A stretch of DNA of 64,000 nucleotides from Emmonsiellopsis sp. PD_33 (taxonomy: Eukaryota > Ascomycota > Eurotiomycetes > Onygenales > Ajellomycetaceae). The position numbers and the translations under genes are program-made. Positions 44,566 through 57,546 of this stretch are shown piece after piece. The stretch is taken from contig JANTQF010000002.1 of assembly GCA_032988165.1 (NCBI GenBank), positions 248,001 to 312,000 of the forward strand, given 5' to 3'. Position 1 is the first letter of the stretch. Every line of letters starts with the position of its first letter. The notes beneath the pieces are model-generated. The model was not told where the DNA came from. It ran no database searches and was given only the letters and a program-made list of their open reading frames with translations.

Positions 44566-44883
44566 TAAAGTGGGAATGAAGTGTACACATCAGATGATAC
44601 TGAACAGAGCAGCAGCAAACATAAGAAATGAATTGATATTAATATCAAAGTAGAGGAATGTATTAGCAATCTATAGTATAAAATAACATAGTAATAGAAT
44701 GATAAGGTAACACACAAAAGAAACAAAAGATCTATCTTAAAGAAGTATACCCATATATGAGAAATCTACAAACAAACAAATGAGATCTTGCAAAAAAAAG
44801 AAAATATCTATCTTTATGACTGCACTTAGCAGTAAAAACCTTAGCAAAAAATTGATCTAACTTAACAGTAGATCCTCATCACA
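44566..44883 (-). repeat. 3' LTR of the central gypsy element
   Basis: 318 bp; starts TAAAGTGGGA where the other LTR has TGAAGTGGGG, so the terminal TG has been mutated to TA on this strand. Ends CATCACA. Confidence 0.9.
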
Positions 44884-44904
44884 TATCTCCTCTCTCCCTG
44901 ATTC
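44884..44904 (-). other. polypurine tract of the central gypsy element
   Basis: The minus strand reads AGGGAGAGAGGAGATA directly before TGTGATG, the start of the 3' LTR on that strand. Confidence 0.75.
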
Positions 44905-45059
44905 ATTAATTCAGTAAATAAAAGAGTGACTCAGTTCCACAGCTAGGGCAGTTACTCTGAATACATTGTCTCAAAATCAATTTAATTATGTTGTCCTAAA
45001 GTCAGCCAGCAAGCAGCTATGTGCTGTGTGCTGAATCATCTATTTGCAAGAAAGTAGCC

Positions 45060-45800
45060 ATATTGAGGTAGAGAGATAGCCCAGAAATGAATAGATAAAT
45101 TAGTAATAGTAAAGAAAGAACATTTTTGAGTAGAGGCTCAGATAGGATAGTTCATTAACAGCTTAAATCATGAAATTGTGAGGTAGTAGCTTCCAGAAGG
45201 TTGGAATAGAATCAGCAGGAAGTTTTGAATGAGAAAAGGATAGAGTACAGCCCTAGAATGAGTAAACTACTGGGCAGAAGTAAGGTCTAGAGGAATAGAT
45301 GAGCAAGTTGATTATAGAGGAAGAATATGCCCTAGATAGGTAGGGCAGCCTGTGAGCATATAGCTTTATACTAACAATCTTATATATGATAAGATCCATA
45401 GTTCCACTGCAAGGGAAAGAAAAGGCATGCCTTAGGTAGACAGGGCAGCTAGTAATAGGTGGTGAATGAAGATCAAAATGAGTAGTATGAAAAATGAAGA
45501 TGAAAGAGACACAGGAGAAAAATAGAGAGTAAAAAAAAAGAAAACACAGCAGGCAAAACTAGTAATAGAAGATGCAAAGTAAGATATATATAGATGAGTA
45601 AGTATAGAAAGGAAAGTAGATACAGTAAGAAAAATAAATATAGAGTAGTAGTAGACTACATATAGAAAACAAAAGAAACTAAGGAAGACATAGAGGAAAT
45701 ATAGCATAGAGAAAGCAAACTAAGCAACATAGTAAGGAAAAACAAATATGTACTAGTAATAGTAAGAGTAGTAACTAGGGTAGAACAGCAGGCTCTGATT
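45060..45800 (-). other. purine-rich tract; minus strand encodes a hydrophobic open frame
   Basis: The plus strand is strongly A/G-rich. The opposite strand therefore contains a 91-codon open frame (45,432-45,707) of Phe, Leu, Ile, Ser and Tyr. Such a frame is expected from any polypyrimidine tract, so I do not call it a gene. Confidence 0.4.
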
Positions 45801-47899
45801 GACTGAAACATTTCTTAGCTCTGAGGCAGAAAATTATAATTAACTAAATTAGCTAACTAGTATCTATCTTCTCATAACTATAGATTGAGATCTTAATGAT
45901 ATCTTCTTCTGCAGCTACATAGTTACTAATAATAGAATTAAAAGGAATATTATTATAGTAGTAGTAAAAGAAACTTTACTAACTGAACAGCTATTTCTTA
46001 GCATTTATCATAGTTATAAAGATATGAATCACAGCCCCTATAGCTCTCTTACATTAGGTCAGAATGTAATTCTTAGCTAATTAATTAGGCATCAAACTAA
46101 AAAGAATTTATTACTCTCTTCAGATTAGAGGATCATTTTATCACTAATATTCAATTAAAGCTTCAGAAAGCACATTAAGACTCATTACAGCTATAATAGT
46201 AGGAAAGTGATAAAGAATACTATCATACAGAACAGGTAGACTAGAGGGTGTTAAAGGTTTATATATGAAATCTCAATTTGCCTGCAAGAGTTACTTCTAT
46301 ATATTACTCTTTAGAACTTCTAAAGACTCACTATCTTTCTGAATCTTAATAAACCATGAAAGCATCATTCTCTACTCAATTATAGTCAGACCCATACTCT
46401 TATAGAGAATGTGCAGTATGATGATTTACACATCTTCTTACTTACAAGAAATGGTCTTTCAGCTGATCTTAAAATCCCACAAATTTTAATCAGTAAGTAT
46501 CTATAGGGAGACATTCTAAATAATTCTATCATTTAGAAACCTCCTTTTATAAAGTCAATGATTTCACTCAGAGACACAGTAATGCATGCCAGGGACTACA
46601 GTCATGTAGTTTGCATGATTCTCATTTGTTATGCTGATAAACTCTTGAATTATATTCATATCATGGTTTTCCTCAGTAAGGCACTGAATGTTAACATTAA
46701 TATGCTAGAAAAACATGCTATCCCTCTTTCTGGCAAACTTAATATAATAAGGGTAGAAGATGAGTCTCATCTGGTGATCCAGATAAAAAGTAACATACTA
46801 GGTATAGTAAATTAGATCCTGATAAATTATCTACTAAATAATTTTATAGAGCATTGTGCAGAGCTACTCCAGCAACTTCTAATCCTTTTACTAATGGAAT
46901 AAGTATATATTTCATTTATATACTATTATCTTTCCAAATGTGTTATATGTAATAGGTACATTTCCCACAGCTATTTTCATTTAGAGCCAGAAGAAAATCA
47001 GAAGAAATAAAAAGCTATTTACACCTCAGTCATTTAGTATGAGATCTATATTTATACTTTTCAGGCTAAGATTCTTCAACATGCTTACTCAGTTCAGTAG
47101 AGTAATAGAAGGGAGGATAGCATACTTCATACAATATATCTAAAGAAGATCCTCTGGGCAGACAGAGCAGTATTCTTTGTAAAAATAATGAAAAATGCTA
47201 TTAGTGGTGCAGATCCAATTAAAATTTCTGTGACTATTAATAATAGTCTTAAATCTGGATGTTAAAGCTATCTAGTCTAAACTTTAAGTTAGTAAATCAA
47301 TTTTCCTCCCAAGATTAACAGCATGATAGTAGCATAAAGAAAAAGAGGATAATAACTTTACAAGCTAATTTAGAAGCTTGATAAGCTAGCTATCATTCAG
47401 CTCCTTCACATCATTAAGTTAAGCTTTCAAGGCAGACTTGACATTCTAATAATATATGCATCTACAACAGTTAGTTTCTTAATACTTTTCAACAGCTTTA
47501 GCAACATTAAGATTCTTCTTGTCAGCATCTTGATTCTCAAGCTCTGTCATCTCTTCTGGCAAAAGGCCAGCAAAACAGAAGAGGCTGATATTGAACAGGG
47601 AGATAGCTATTAATGAAACTAATTGGCCAGAGATATATTATAGGCAAGAAGTAAGTGAAATAGAGCCAGGATTTTAAGAAGTATCAGGTAAGAAAGTAGA
47701 AGAAGATATGAGAATCAATTCAGAATAGTAGTAATTATTCTGAGGAGGATAAGGAGAAAGTAGAGGTGTTTAGCTAGTTATATGGGAATCATACAGCAAG
47801 CATGGAGGGAGCTGAGGCTGAAGATTTTAAGAAGGTAGAGATAGGAGAATCAGAGGCTACAAATCAGTAGGAGTAGGAAGAGATGATGAGATACTAGCT

Positions 47900-48562
47900 G
47901 CAAGAATTCCTCTAAGGCCAATATAAAGCCTAGTAATATAGATGGCTTTTATATTCAATGCAGAGTCAACAAAATCTGATCTGAAGGCATTCTTAAGGTC
48001 AGAAAGCATTAGTTCCTTATGAAGCTTTATATCTCTCTCAGAATTCTGACACAGCTGGATTCATATTATCTAGTTGATTTTCCTCACTGTAGATAGATAG
48101 TTATAATTCCTTGCAAGAGTCACTATACATTTATACTATTTATTCTTCTTTAGTATCAACTAGAATTCATCAGTAACAGCCTTCCCTCAGCATTCCACAC
48201 AAGTTTTATATCCTTTTAAAGTGTGATTTCAGTAAATCCTAACTGTCTCTGCCACACAATAGATCTCCACTGTCTGATAGTAAAAGTCAGCTTTAAATAT
48301 TACTGCCTGTCAGACCCTATTCTTCTTCATTCATTCAAAATATGTAGTAACCTCCTCCTCTCTATCTTCATGCCTGCTCATGATTAGATTGATGATTTCA
48401 CACTGAATCTAGTAGTACAGAGCTGCATACCTATTAAAAATATCAATATACTTCTGAATCTCCCTGATGGTTGACAACTTTTTCTTCTCATACTTAATCA
48501 AGGCAAGAGAGTTAGTGGGCTTCAGGATCAGAGCACACAGATTTTAGTAATTCAACATTTTG
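47900..48562 (-). pseudogene. extra decayed ORF between integrase and 3' LTR, unknown function
   Basis: A minus-strand frame starts at an ATG near 48,559 (MLNY then LCALILKPTNSLALIKYEKK) and runs to about 47,930 with TAG, TAA and TGA interruptions at places where Gln or Arg would fit. It includes TIREIQKYIDIFNRYAALYY, a TYFE-MKKNRV segment and a CVEC pair. The protein looks hydrophilic and helical with basic stretches; no membrane span or DDE/RT motif is seen. It lies where env-like third ORFs sit in some gypsy elements, but does not look like an envelope. Confidence 0.4.
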
Positions 48563-49399
48563 CAGGAAGAAAGTGAGGGAAATCATAGATATAGCACTGT
48601 CATATGTTATGTAAGTTAATTTGAAGGCAAGGCTGAGATATCTATGATGATGGTGAGGGAGAAGCTGAGAAAAACACAGAACAGAGTGTATTCTTATGAT
48701 TTTTCAAACATAAGATGTAAAAGGCAGCTGCAGCTAATAAAATGAGAGAATAAGAAAGACATACTACTATTTTGATGGCTATAAAATGAAAGAAATAAAG
48801 AAAACTGCAAAGAAATATAAAGATACATTTAGATTCTAGCATACCACTCATACCAGCATTTGAACTATAAAGAGACAGCTAATAAAGGAAATAAACTGAT
48901 AAGCAGATACAGCCAAATAAAGGAAATAAAGAAAGAATGAATAGAATAAGGAAATAAACATAGTAGTCAGATAATAACTATAAAACTTTTATTATGAGGA
49001 ATTAAAGACTACAAAGTATTCTCTTTCTCACTCACATCTTCTTCCTTTTTATCACTATTCTCTACTAGATCTGCATTATTCAATACTACCAGCATTTAGT
49101 TATTATAAAGGTAAAATTTCTTTATTTAGTTATCTGCAGTGGTATTGCAGAACAGTGTGCTATTCAGTTCTTCAAGGTAGTAAGTATCTTTCTTATGATT
49201 TACTTTTTATACATGATACAGACTCAACCATCAGAAGTTAAGTTTAATAGAATAGAACATCTTTATTTTAATGTCATGTAGAAGGATAAGATCTCCCACC
49301 TGAATTAAATTATGTACTAATTGCTTGATTTCATCAAATAGATCTCAATTTTTCTCCCATACACACTGCAGGTGAAAGGCTGTCTCCTCCAGATCTTCA

Positions 49400-52300
49400 T
49401 CCCATCTCTCTAACTGTTGAATCTGCATGTATATCAGGTTGGCATAAGAGTAAATAGTATGCTATGAAAGTGTCTGCTACATTAGAACCTTAAACTCAAC
49501 AGAAAGGATAGTATTATAATCATATTGCAGATAGAATGGCATTTTACCTGTTAATTGTTAAATAGAGACCCAATCTACCTATAATGCTAAGTGGAAATGA
49601 TTAATCTAATTTCTCTCATTTATAATAAGCTTTATTAGCACATCTGAAATAGGGTAGTGGCCACATTCAACCATGCTATTTACTTTCATATTGTATGATA
49701 AAATCATTATCTACCTGACATAATATTTAGCAGTGAGAATCCTGATTCATTTCTGATTTTCAGGCCTGTCATTACACATTATTTCCCAGAAGTAACCATA
49801 TTAGCATATAATATCTTTATAAATAAACTGGGCTACATATTTAGCTTTAGTATGAGTAAGGGGCTGGCCTTCAACCCAGTCAGTGAGGTCATTTCAAGTA
49901 ATAACCACACATGATTTCTCTCAGTTCTTTAGAAACTTAATAACATCAATACACTACTTATCTTACAAATAGTTGCAGTGAGTCAGATACAGCAACTCTT
50001 TAAGGTGGTTGCTTTCTCAGAACTGGCACTTATGACATCTCTTGTAATATGTCTTGACATCAGTGAACAGGTCTTCCCACTAATATCACTAAGAAACCTT
50101 ATAGTTAATTGCCTTACAGCCTTTATGATCAGATTTATCATGCATTTGAATAATAATCTCCTTTTGCTCATTCAGATCATCTACCACACATCTCAGTAGA
50201 ATCTCTTTGTCTAACCAGTAAAATAGATGCTACTCATATACCACATAGTTCAGTGCATACTTGTGCCATTTTGGGAAAATCTTGTGAGGAATATCATTAG
50301 GCTGCTTCAAAGTGATGAGATATCTAACTATCAATTCACTACAGTTAGAATAGAATGATAAAAGAATGCAGGATTCTTCACTATCTACATCATTAGAAAC
50401 ATCAAAGTTAGGAATAGTAGTAAAAGTCATACTGATATAATTAAGCTCTATCTCAATAAATTCATTAATATTTTGATCCTCAGACATTTCATTATTAGTA
50501 GGTAGTCATCAAGAAAGACTATTAGTAGCACTATAAATTCATCTAGAAACATAATGAACATCAAAATCAAACATTTAAATTCAGGTAAGCTAGTTAATTA
50601 CTAGAGCATCAGGAAGATCAGTGGTCATCCAGTTGAGTTGAGTAACTAAAGTTTTCACATTAGTTTTAAGAATGAAGTGAACACCATACAGGTAATATCA
50701 GCATTTCTTTAATATTTTAAGAATACCTTAATATTCTTATTTTCCTGTATTATACTTTACTTTCACTGGGCTCTAAATCTCATTCTCATATTAATAGAGA
50801 TGAAGCTTTCTGTTCCCAACATCTCACTGGCTTAGCATTCCTCCCTAGTCATACTTGCTAGTATTAGTTGTAACCATAATATCTCCAGCACCTTCAGAAT
50901 AATCAATGCAGTGCAGAGTAGGGGCAGTCATTAGTACTATCTTCAAGACTGACATGGCATTTAATTGCTCAGATTCCTAAATGAAAAAGGCATTTTTCTT
51001 GAACAGCAAATAGATTAGGCTGGAAATGAGAGCAAAGTTCAGAATCTAGATGTAATAATATATATAAACACCAATAAAGATATAAGCTTTAGAGATCTCA
51101 GTTGGTTCAGGCCATTTAATGATTTTGATAATTTTAGTAGTTTTAGAGTAGTGTCTGTCAGCATCAACAACATATCTAATAAGAACCATGCTGGAGCAGC
51201 TAAACTCAGATTTTACAATCTAGATGCATGTGTTTAAGAGCTTGATGCTGATTAGAGTCTGATTTAGATTTTAAAAATACTTCAAAATAAATTAGTAAAT
51301 TTCTAGCATAACCTCTTCATTATTATATTAAGATTATAGACCCTTCACATCAATATCATCCATGAAATTATCTACCTGGTAGGAAATGTTTGAATGGAGA
51401 ATATGAGCTATAACTTAGTAGAAGGTAATAATAGAATTCATGGCATCCTATAGTAATATTATCTGGTAAAAAAGGCTAATCAGGATTTAGAAGGTAGTCA
51501 TGTCACAGCTATTCTCATGCAAAGTGATCTAGTTATATTTAGAAAAGAAATCTATCATACTGATGATGACTTACCTAGTAAAATCTTCTATAAAAATATT
51601 AGCACTAAGAGGGATATAGACATTCTGAACTGTAACAGCATTCATATCCATGCAGGCATTAATAATTCAGTATTTCCCAGACTTTTTCTTCTTAATGAGA
51701 AATCATTTATTCTGATATGAACCATAGTAATATTTAAAGACATTAGAGTCAATTTACTCACAAAGCATTTCTATAACTATTAGTAGCAATTTTTAAGGAA
51801 TAGAAAACTCAGGGGCCTATCATACTTCATACTCAACAGTATGAATCTTAATTAGTGAAGAGACCTCTTTAACTAGTTTTCTATAATCACTGAAGCTCTA
51901 TACTAACATCTTCTTCTATCTAAGCAGGATCTCAATCAGTAGCTCACACTTCTGAGGCATCAAGATTAATTCAATTCAAAGCTTTTCTATTCTGTTAGAT
52001 ATGAGGTGAGAGCCATGCAGGCAATCTGAGAAATGAGGCATGATTAGGTGATTATAAGATAAAGGTAGATTCTTTATAGATTTAATGTTATCTTAATATT
52101 ATTTCTAATAAATCTCTCTTCATCAATCTATCTCATCAGGCATTTCTCCATCTATCATTAGTGTATTAAGAGGCTGAATCTTATCCACTTTTCACTTGTA
52201 CAGCATGACAACAATTAGGTGATGAGATTGAGGAAAAGGCTCAGTAGAATTATAGAGAGAAAGATTGTGCAGTTAAATGTTATAAACTCAATGAATTTCA

Positions 52301-55300
52301 GAGATAGAATACTATAAGAAAGAAAATATAGCATGCAAGAATAACTGAAAGCACTATCACAGAATGATAGGAATACACAGTAGAGATTTCTGAGACAATT
52401 AAATGGCAGCTTCTAATTGACTGGAGGTATTTATCAGCTCTAGATTAGGAAATTATGATTAGCTGAATTCTCCCTCATTACTTCCATGTAATAGAATTTC
52501 TACTCTATTATCTACTATACTAATATAGCTGACTCTGATTTCATCTCTTTACTCATCATCATCATTGCAAAGATCAGCCAGACTCAGTACTTCTAGTTTA
52601 AAGACTGACACTTACCATAAAGATTATTCAGCTGTCTGTCACCATAATCTCCTAGAGAATAATTAAGAAAGAACATCTGATTGATCTCATCATTCAGGTT
52701 AAAAATCATGATAGTAATACCACCTACATTATCTGTCTATTATACTAGCTAAGTCATATTTTCATAGGAACAGTCTAGAATGCACTTATGGGAATCACAC
52801 TCCAGAATAAAGAAAATTTGAGATATAAATATAAATTCAATATAAATCAGGACATTCTTATAGATTTCAATGATGCTATTATGCTAACTATCAGTATCAA
52901 GAATTAGCTTGAGAGTATCTTTCTGAATGATTAGATTAAGACTTAAAGTAGTACTCTTCACCATGCAGTTGATCTCTACCTCACTATTAAATATAACTTC
53001 AGTCTGACTCTTTTCAATGCTAATAGAAAACTTAATATGATCAATGAACACTAAATTCCATTAAGGATCATATTCTGAGATATAGTAGAAGGGCTGAATA
53101 AAGGAGACTCTGATAGATTCCTTCTTAATTATATGTTACTGAACTTCAGCTGAAAGATTCTGGAAGAATGTCTACTACAGCTGAGCAGAGTAGACTATAA
53201 TATTCTTAAGCTAAATTTCTGTAATCTCTTAACATATGATTTTCTCAAAGATGGTCTGAGTTATAATAGCACAGTTCTTCTTGTTCTTCATTTCAATAGA
53301 GAGCTTAGAATCTTTAGGTTTTCTGAGATAGTAGAGAATGATTTTCTTCTGGATCTCAGACACTTCAGCTATCTTAGCATCAGGTATAGCTTCATTGATC
53401 AGCTGAGTCAGCATTTCTTCCTATAGTTAGCCATCAAGAAGGGTCTGTGATTCATTGGAATCAGGTAAAGACAAGATGATATCCTCAGTAAATGAAATTG
53501 ATTTTTAGGAGCTATCTGAATAGCAATCAACCCTTTAAGAATAGATGGAAGGTAGAGCTTTCTCCTTTTCAATCTAGTTAGAGAGTGTAGATTAATTCTT
53601 ATCAGCAGCTGACTCTTTACCCTTACTATTTCTAGTAGTAGTCTGAGTAGTCATCATACTAGTAACCCCTTCTATCTTGCTATCTAAGTTGCTCTCTTTC
53701 ATGCTACTCTCAAATCTGACATCACATATGCTGATAAAATTGACTGCCAGTAATGAACTGCCATCAGAGGAAACAAGAATGCTACCATTATTACAGAGTT
53801 TTACTACTAATAGGATAATAGGAGGCATAGATCTCTACTTAAGGGCATACTTAATGATAATAATATATGATTCATATTAATTTATATTGATCTTTAGGCT
53901 GCACTACATTATATGTCCATCAAAGTATTTACTCATTTTATTTCAATGGATCTTTTCTTAGTCAATTAGCTCATCAATTCAGAGACACTGAGGAAGCATG
54001 TGAGAGGAGTCACTATAATCCCAACAGGCACAAGAAGGGCAATCATATTGTGACATGCTTTCAGATTAAGATCAATATGAATCATCAGAGTCACACTGTA
54101 TCTTATAATAGGAAATATTTGCAAGATCTCAAGCAGGATTGATAGATCTCTAGTTGGTAAGAACACATAGCATCACAGCTGATTGTTGTATATTTTCCTA
54201 CTATTAGAAACCTATAATGGCTAGTAATAGTACATCCATTCAGTTAATAAGAAATTCAAGCAAGCTATCATTCAAATTCCTTAGAGCTGAATCAAAAGAA
54301 GCAGGTAGCACAGAAAGGGCTACTTAAGATCTTAGCACAGTTAGGGTAGGCAGATTGAAGATAGATTGAGTAGGAGGCAGCTGAGTAAATAGCATTATAT
54401 GAGAACCTAGGTCAGATGTGATCATTCAGATCATCTTTTTCTTAACTTCCTGAGATTCAGCTGCAGCTTTGCAAACCTTTGAAATCTTCCATTCAGATGG
54501 GTTGTTTTGGTTAAACCTAGCCTTACAAAAAGCCTTCTCATAAACTCCATCAGGCAGGCCTCATAAGAATAACTAGCAGACAAGAGATTCCTAAATTTCA
54601 TTTCAGCTAATCAGTGACTCAGTAATGACATAGAATTAACAGCAGAAAGTGAGAATGTCTCAGCTGAAAGATTATTTGAAATTAGATAGAGCATTCAGAT
54701 AGATTTAATTATACATCTACTGATAAGTATTATTCTATTAGAACTCTGACATCAATCTGATCTTAACTTTCATCTAGATTTATAGGTTCTTCACCAGCTG
54801 ATCTACATAACCTTGTAGTTTTATAGAGTAATAGTTGTATAATATTACTAAGATTTTATTCTTAGGAATATGATGCAGCTTCAGCACAGCATCAAATTGA
54901 TTGATGAACTAAGTGACATCCTTCCCATTAAAAGAGGAGGCTTTAAGGGATCTAGAAACTGGTATGGGCATGACAAGCTACTAATAAATTATTTTACTTT
55001 CAGAAGGCAAGGTACTATTAGATGTAGGCAGGCCTGATAAGGAATTAGTAGAGCTAGATATCTTCTCACTGTTGATCTCAATTTTTGGCAGCAGAGCTGA
55101 TGCTTTTCCTGACTGAGTTCAACAATGTGCAATGAAGTTCAATCAAGCATGCTTAGAAGATATATATTAATAGAGAAATAAATAGACAAGTAGCTCTTAT
55201 TTGCAAATGAGAAATAGGTCAACAATGATGGTAATATCTGTGTCTTTTTATAGATAAAGATTTAGAGACTTAAGAAAGAGAAGAAACTACAAGATCTACT

Positions 55301-55400
55301 ATAGATTTTTCTTCTCACTAGAGTCTGCATTTATTAAGAAACAGCTTGATGGATTTAATAGTTCAGTAGGTTCATTCTTCAAAGTTTTCTTCTAGCAGTA
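49400..55400 (-). pseudogene. central gypsy gag-pol remnant
   Basis: Gag is inferred from position, about 55,400-52,500 (Glu/Lys/Ile-rich open pieces at 53,229-53,414 and 53,592-53,828). RT lies around 51,900-51,200 with FMDDIDVKG, RNase H around 51,100-50,600 (APTLHCIDYSEGAGDI) and integrase around 50,100-49,400. The FMDDI and VKG context is typical of one fungal gypsy lineage. The longest surviving frame is 85 codons (50,230-50,487). Borders are approximate. Confidence 0.75.
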
Positions 55401-55574
55401 TTATTATTAGTACAGCCACAAGGCTGCAGGCCCACTCCAACCAAATGAGCCTATCACAAATTGAAATAAGAGAATTGTATTGAGCAGCACACTCAACAAA
55501 AGAAAAGGAAAAAGGGGAAAGAAACTCAGCATAGTTATCTATATTAATACTACTATTTGTTCATTCATTTATAA

Positions 55575-55592
55575 TTCCAATTATGCATACCA
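55575..55592 (-). other. primer binding site of the central gypsy element
   Basis: Just inside the 5' LTR the minus strand reads TGGTATGCATAATTGG, which starts with TGG as expected for pairing with a tRNA CCA end. The tRNA is not identified, and decay may have altered several bases. Confidence 0.5.
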
Positions 55593-55593
55593 A

Positions 55594-55911
55594 TGAAGTG
55601 GGGACAGGATGTGCACATTAAGTAGCACTGAACAGAGCAGCAGTAAACATAAGAAAAGAATTGATATTAATGTTGAAGCAGAGGAATGTATTGGTAATTT
55701 ATAGTATAAAATAATATAATAATAGAATGATAAGGTAACACACAAAAGAAACAAAAGATCTATCTCAAAGAAGCATACCTATGCATGAGAAATCCATAAA
55801 TGAATAGATGAGGTCTTGCAAAAAAAAGGAAATATCTATCTTCATGGCTGCACTTGATGGTAAAAACCTCAGTGAAAAATTGATCTGATCTAATGGTAGA
55901 TCCCCATCACA
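55594..55911 (-). repeat. 5' LTR of the central gypsy element
   Basis: 318 bp, TGAAGTGG...CATCACA, followed by GTAC, the target duplication. Differences from the other LTR are almost all transitions. Confidence 0.9.
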
Positions 55912-55915
55912 GTAC

Positions 55916-57546
55916 TATATATAAGATGGAGAATAAGAATGAAAAGCTTCTAGGCCATCAAAATAATACCTGGTAAAACCAGTATTTAAAGGCCTACAAG
56001 TAGTTGGTGAAAAATGAATATAAGGCCAAAGAGATTCATATGATTTGAGAATGTAATGATTAGAAATTCCCTATTCTATTCTATGAATTTCCAGTTATTT
56101 ACATACTAATTCATGGGATATTAATAACCTCTAGATGAAGAATTAAATACTCTAGTTTTTACTTTCTCTAAACAGCTTTAAATCCTCACCTGCTGTAGCT
56201 TCCTTACTCTCATAGATATTACTCATAAAACTAATAAGCTTGAGTGGCTTCTATATATACTTATAGTTCACAATGAATATAACTTTTGGCATCTAGTAGT
56301 ATATTTTCTTACTAAGTGGGAAGATAGTGATATCATGATAGCATACCTCTAAGAGATTAAAAGATGATGTGAGAATTAATGGTTACTTCACTACATACTT
56401 ATAAATAATAATACTAGTAAATACTACTCATTTTATATATATTTTTACCAGTTTTTTCTAACTTACTTATCTCTATTAATATAGGTAAGCAATCTACTGT
56501 TTATAAGGCATTTTATAGCCTTCTAAATGGCAAACTTAAATCTATTTACCTACTTTACCATGTTCATTCAGAATGAACATTAAATAGGCATTTTAGTAGT
56601 TTAATAAATAAGAAGCCTCTCTATCATCTTCTTGCTGCATTAAAATATTATTAAATCTATACTAAATGTGAAGAATCAGTTAATCTAGTGATTAAGATAG
56701 TATAAAGTGAGAAAATGAAGAAATATATTAAAAAGAAGTAATTTAATATAATGAAGGTATGAGTAAACTATGCTTACACTTACTTATACCTCCTACTACA
56801 GGTTAGTTATTAATTATATTGATTTACTAAGTTATATTAATTAAATCTAATTTACTAGATTACCTCTATGAATCTTATTGAATCCTAACATGCCTCTCTA
56901 AAGCTGAATAATAAATAGACTATATAGTATTAAAGTATTAAGGGAATCTATATGCATGTATCTCATATAGCTATCTCATGAAATTATAAGGTAGAGATGA
57001 CTATGCATAATTTCTATATAAAGCATGTCTTTATTACTACTAAGATTTCTTAATTATGATGATTTCCTTACCTAGTTCAGCAGCTTCTTATTGGCCAGCT
57101 AGACTAAGTGCAAGAGGATGAGAATATAGAACTTTAGGAGGTAAAGAATGAATTATATTGCACCTGCCTCTTCTATTATTAATATTAGTTACTCTATACT
57201 TATATATTTAAATAGTATATGATTCTGCAGGTAATTAAGGATCACCATTGAGATACCTGGTCCTGAATGTGGGAAGATAGTAGCTTTAAGCTATATAAAT
57301 CCACATTAAAGACCTACACCAATAATGAGATCTATGAGGTGATAGGGGTGCCAGCAAAGTAGAAGCTAAAGGTTAGGAAGGTGTTAGAATCTCTAATGAT
57401 AGTATACTATCACCTTGAAGACTTAACTGCTGATTGGCCTGAGAATGCCCATGATACAGGCATTAATTAGTGGATAAAAAGTCTCAAGGTTATTACTAGT
57501 AGTATATATAGGGAGGCTGCTAAGAATCTTATTCAGTGGCTTTATC
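55916..57546 (+). pseudogene. decayed element of unknown type, right part
   Basis: Continues the element at 43,661-44,561. Plus-strand coding traces appear near 57,230-57,540 (YKSTLKTYTNNEIYEVIGVP, then YYHLEDLTADWPENAHDTG). I do not recognise the family. It ends at GCTTTATC, directly before the inverted hAT end at 57,547. Confidence 0.35.

Larger units (their letters stand above)
44566..55911 (-). mobile_element. full-length Ty3/gypsy retrotransposon, 11.3 kb, RIP-decayed
   Basis: Two 318-bp LTRs (44,566-44,883 and 55,594-55,911) end CATCACA and are flanked by a 4-bp duplication GTAC (44,562-44,565 and 55,912-55,915). On the minus strand a TGG-starting primer site follows the right LTR and a purine tract AGGGAGAGAGGAGATA precedes the left LTR, so the 5' end is at the right. 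Pol landmarks in order: RT FMDDIDVKG near 51,330-51,360, an RNase H region near 50,850-50,950, and integrase near 49,500-49,950 (YKDIICRYGYF, then SMVECGHYPI). RT before integrase makes it gypsy. About 4.6 kb lies between integrase and the 3' LTR, which is unusually long. CpG is essentially absent. Confidence 0.92.

Noticed and set aside
45432..45707. 91-codon hydrophobic minus-strand frame, possibly membrane or envelope-like
   Set aside because: Its hydrophobicity follows from a polypyrimidine strand, it has no Lys or Asp pattern, signal or conserved motif, and pyrimidine tracts lack stop codons by chance.
46558..46815. 85-codon open frame on the plus strand of the central gypsy
   Set aside because: It runs antisense to the element, no motif is visible, and isolated open frames of this size occur by chance.
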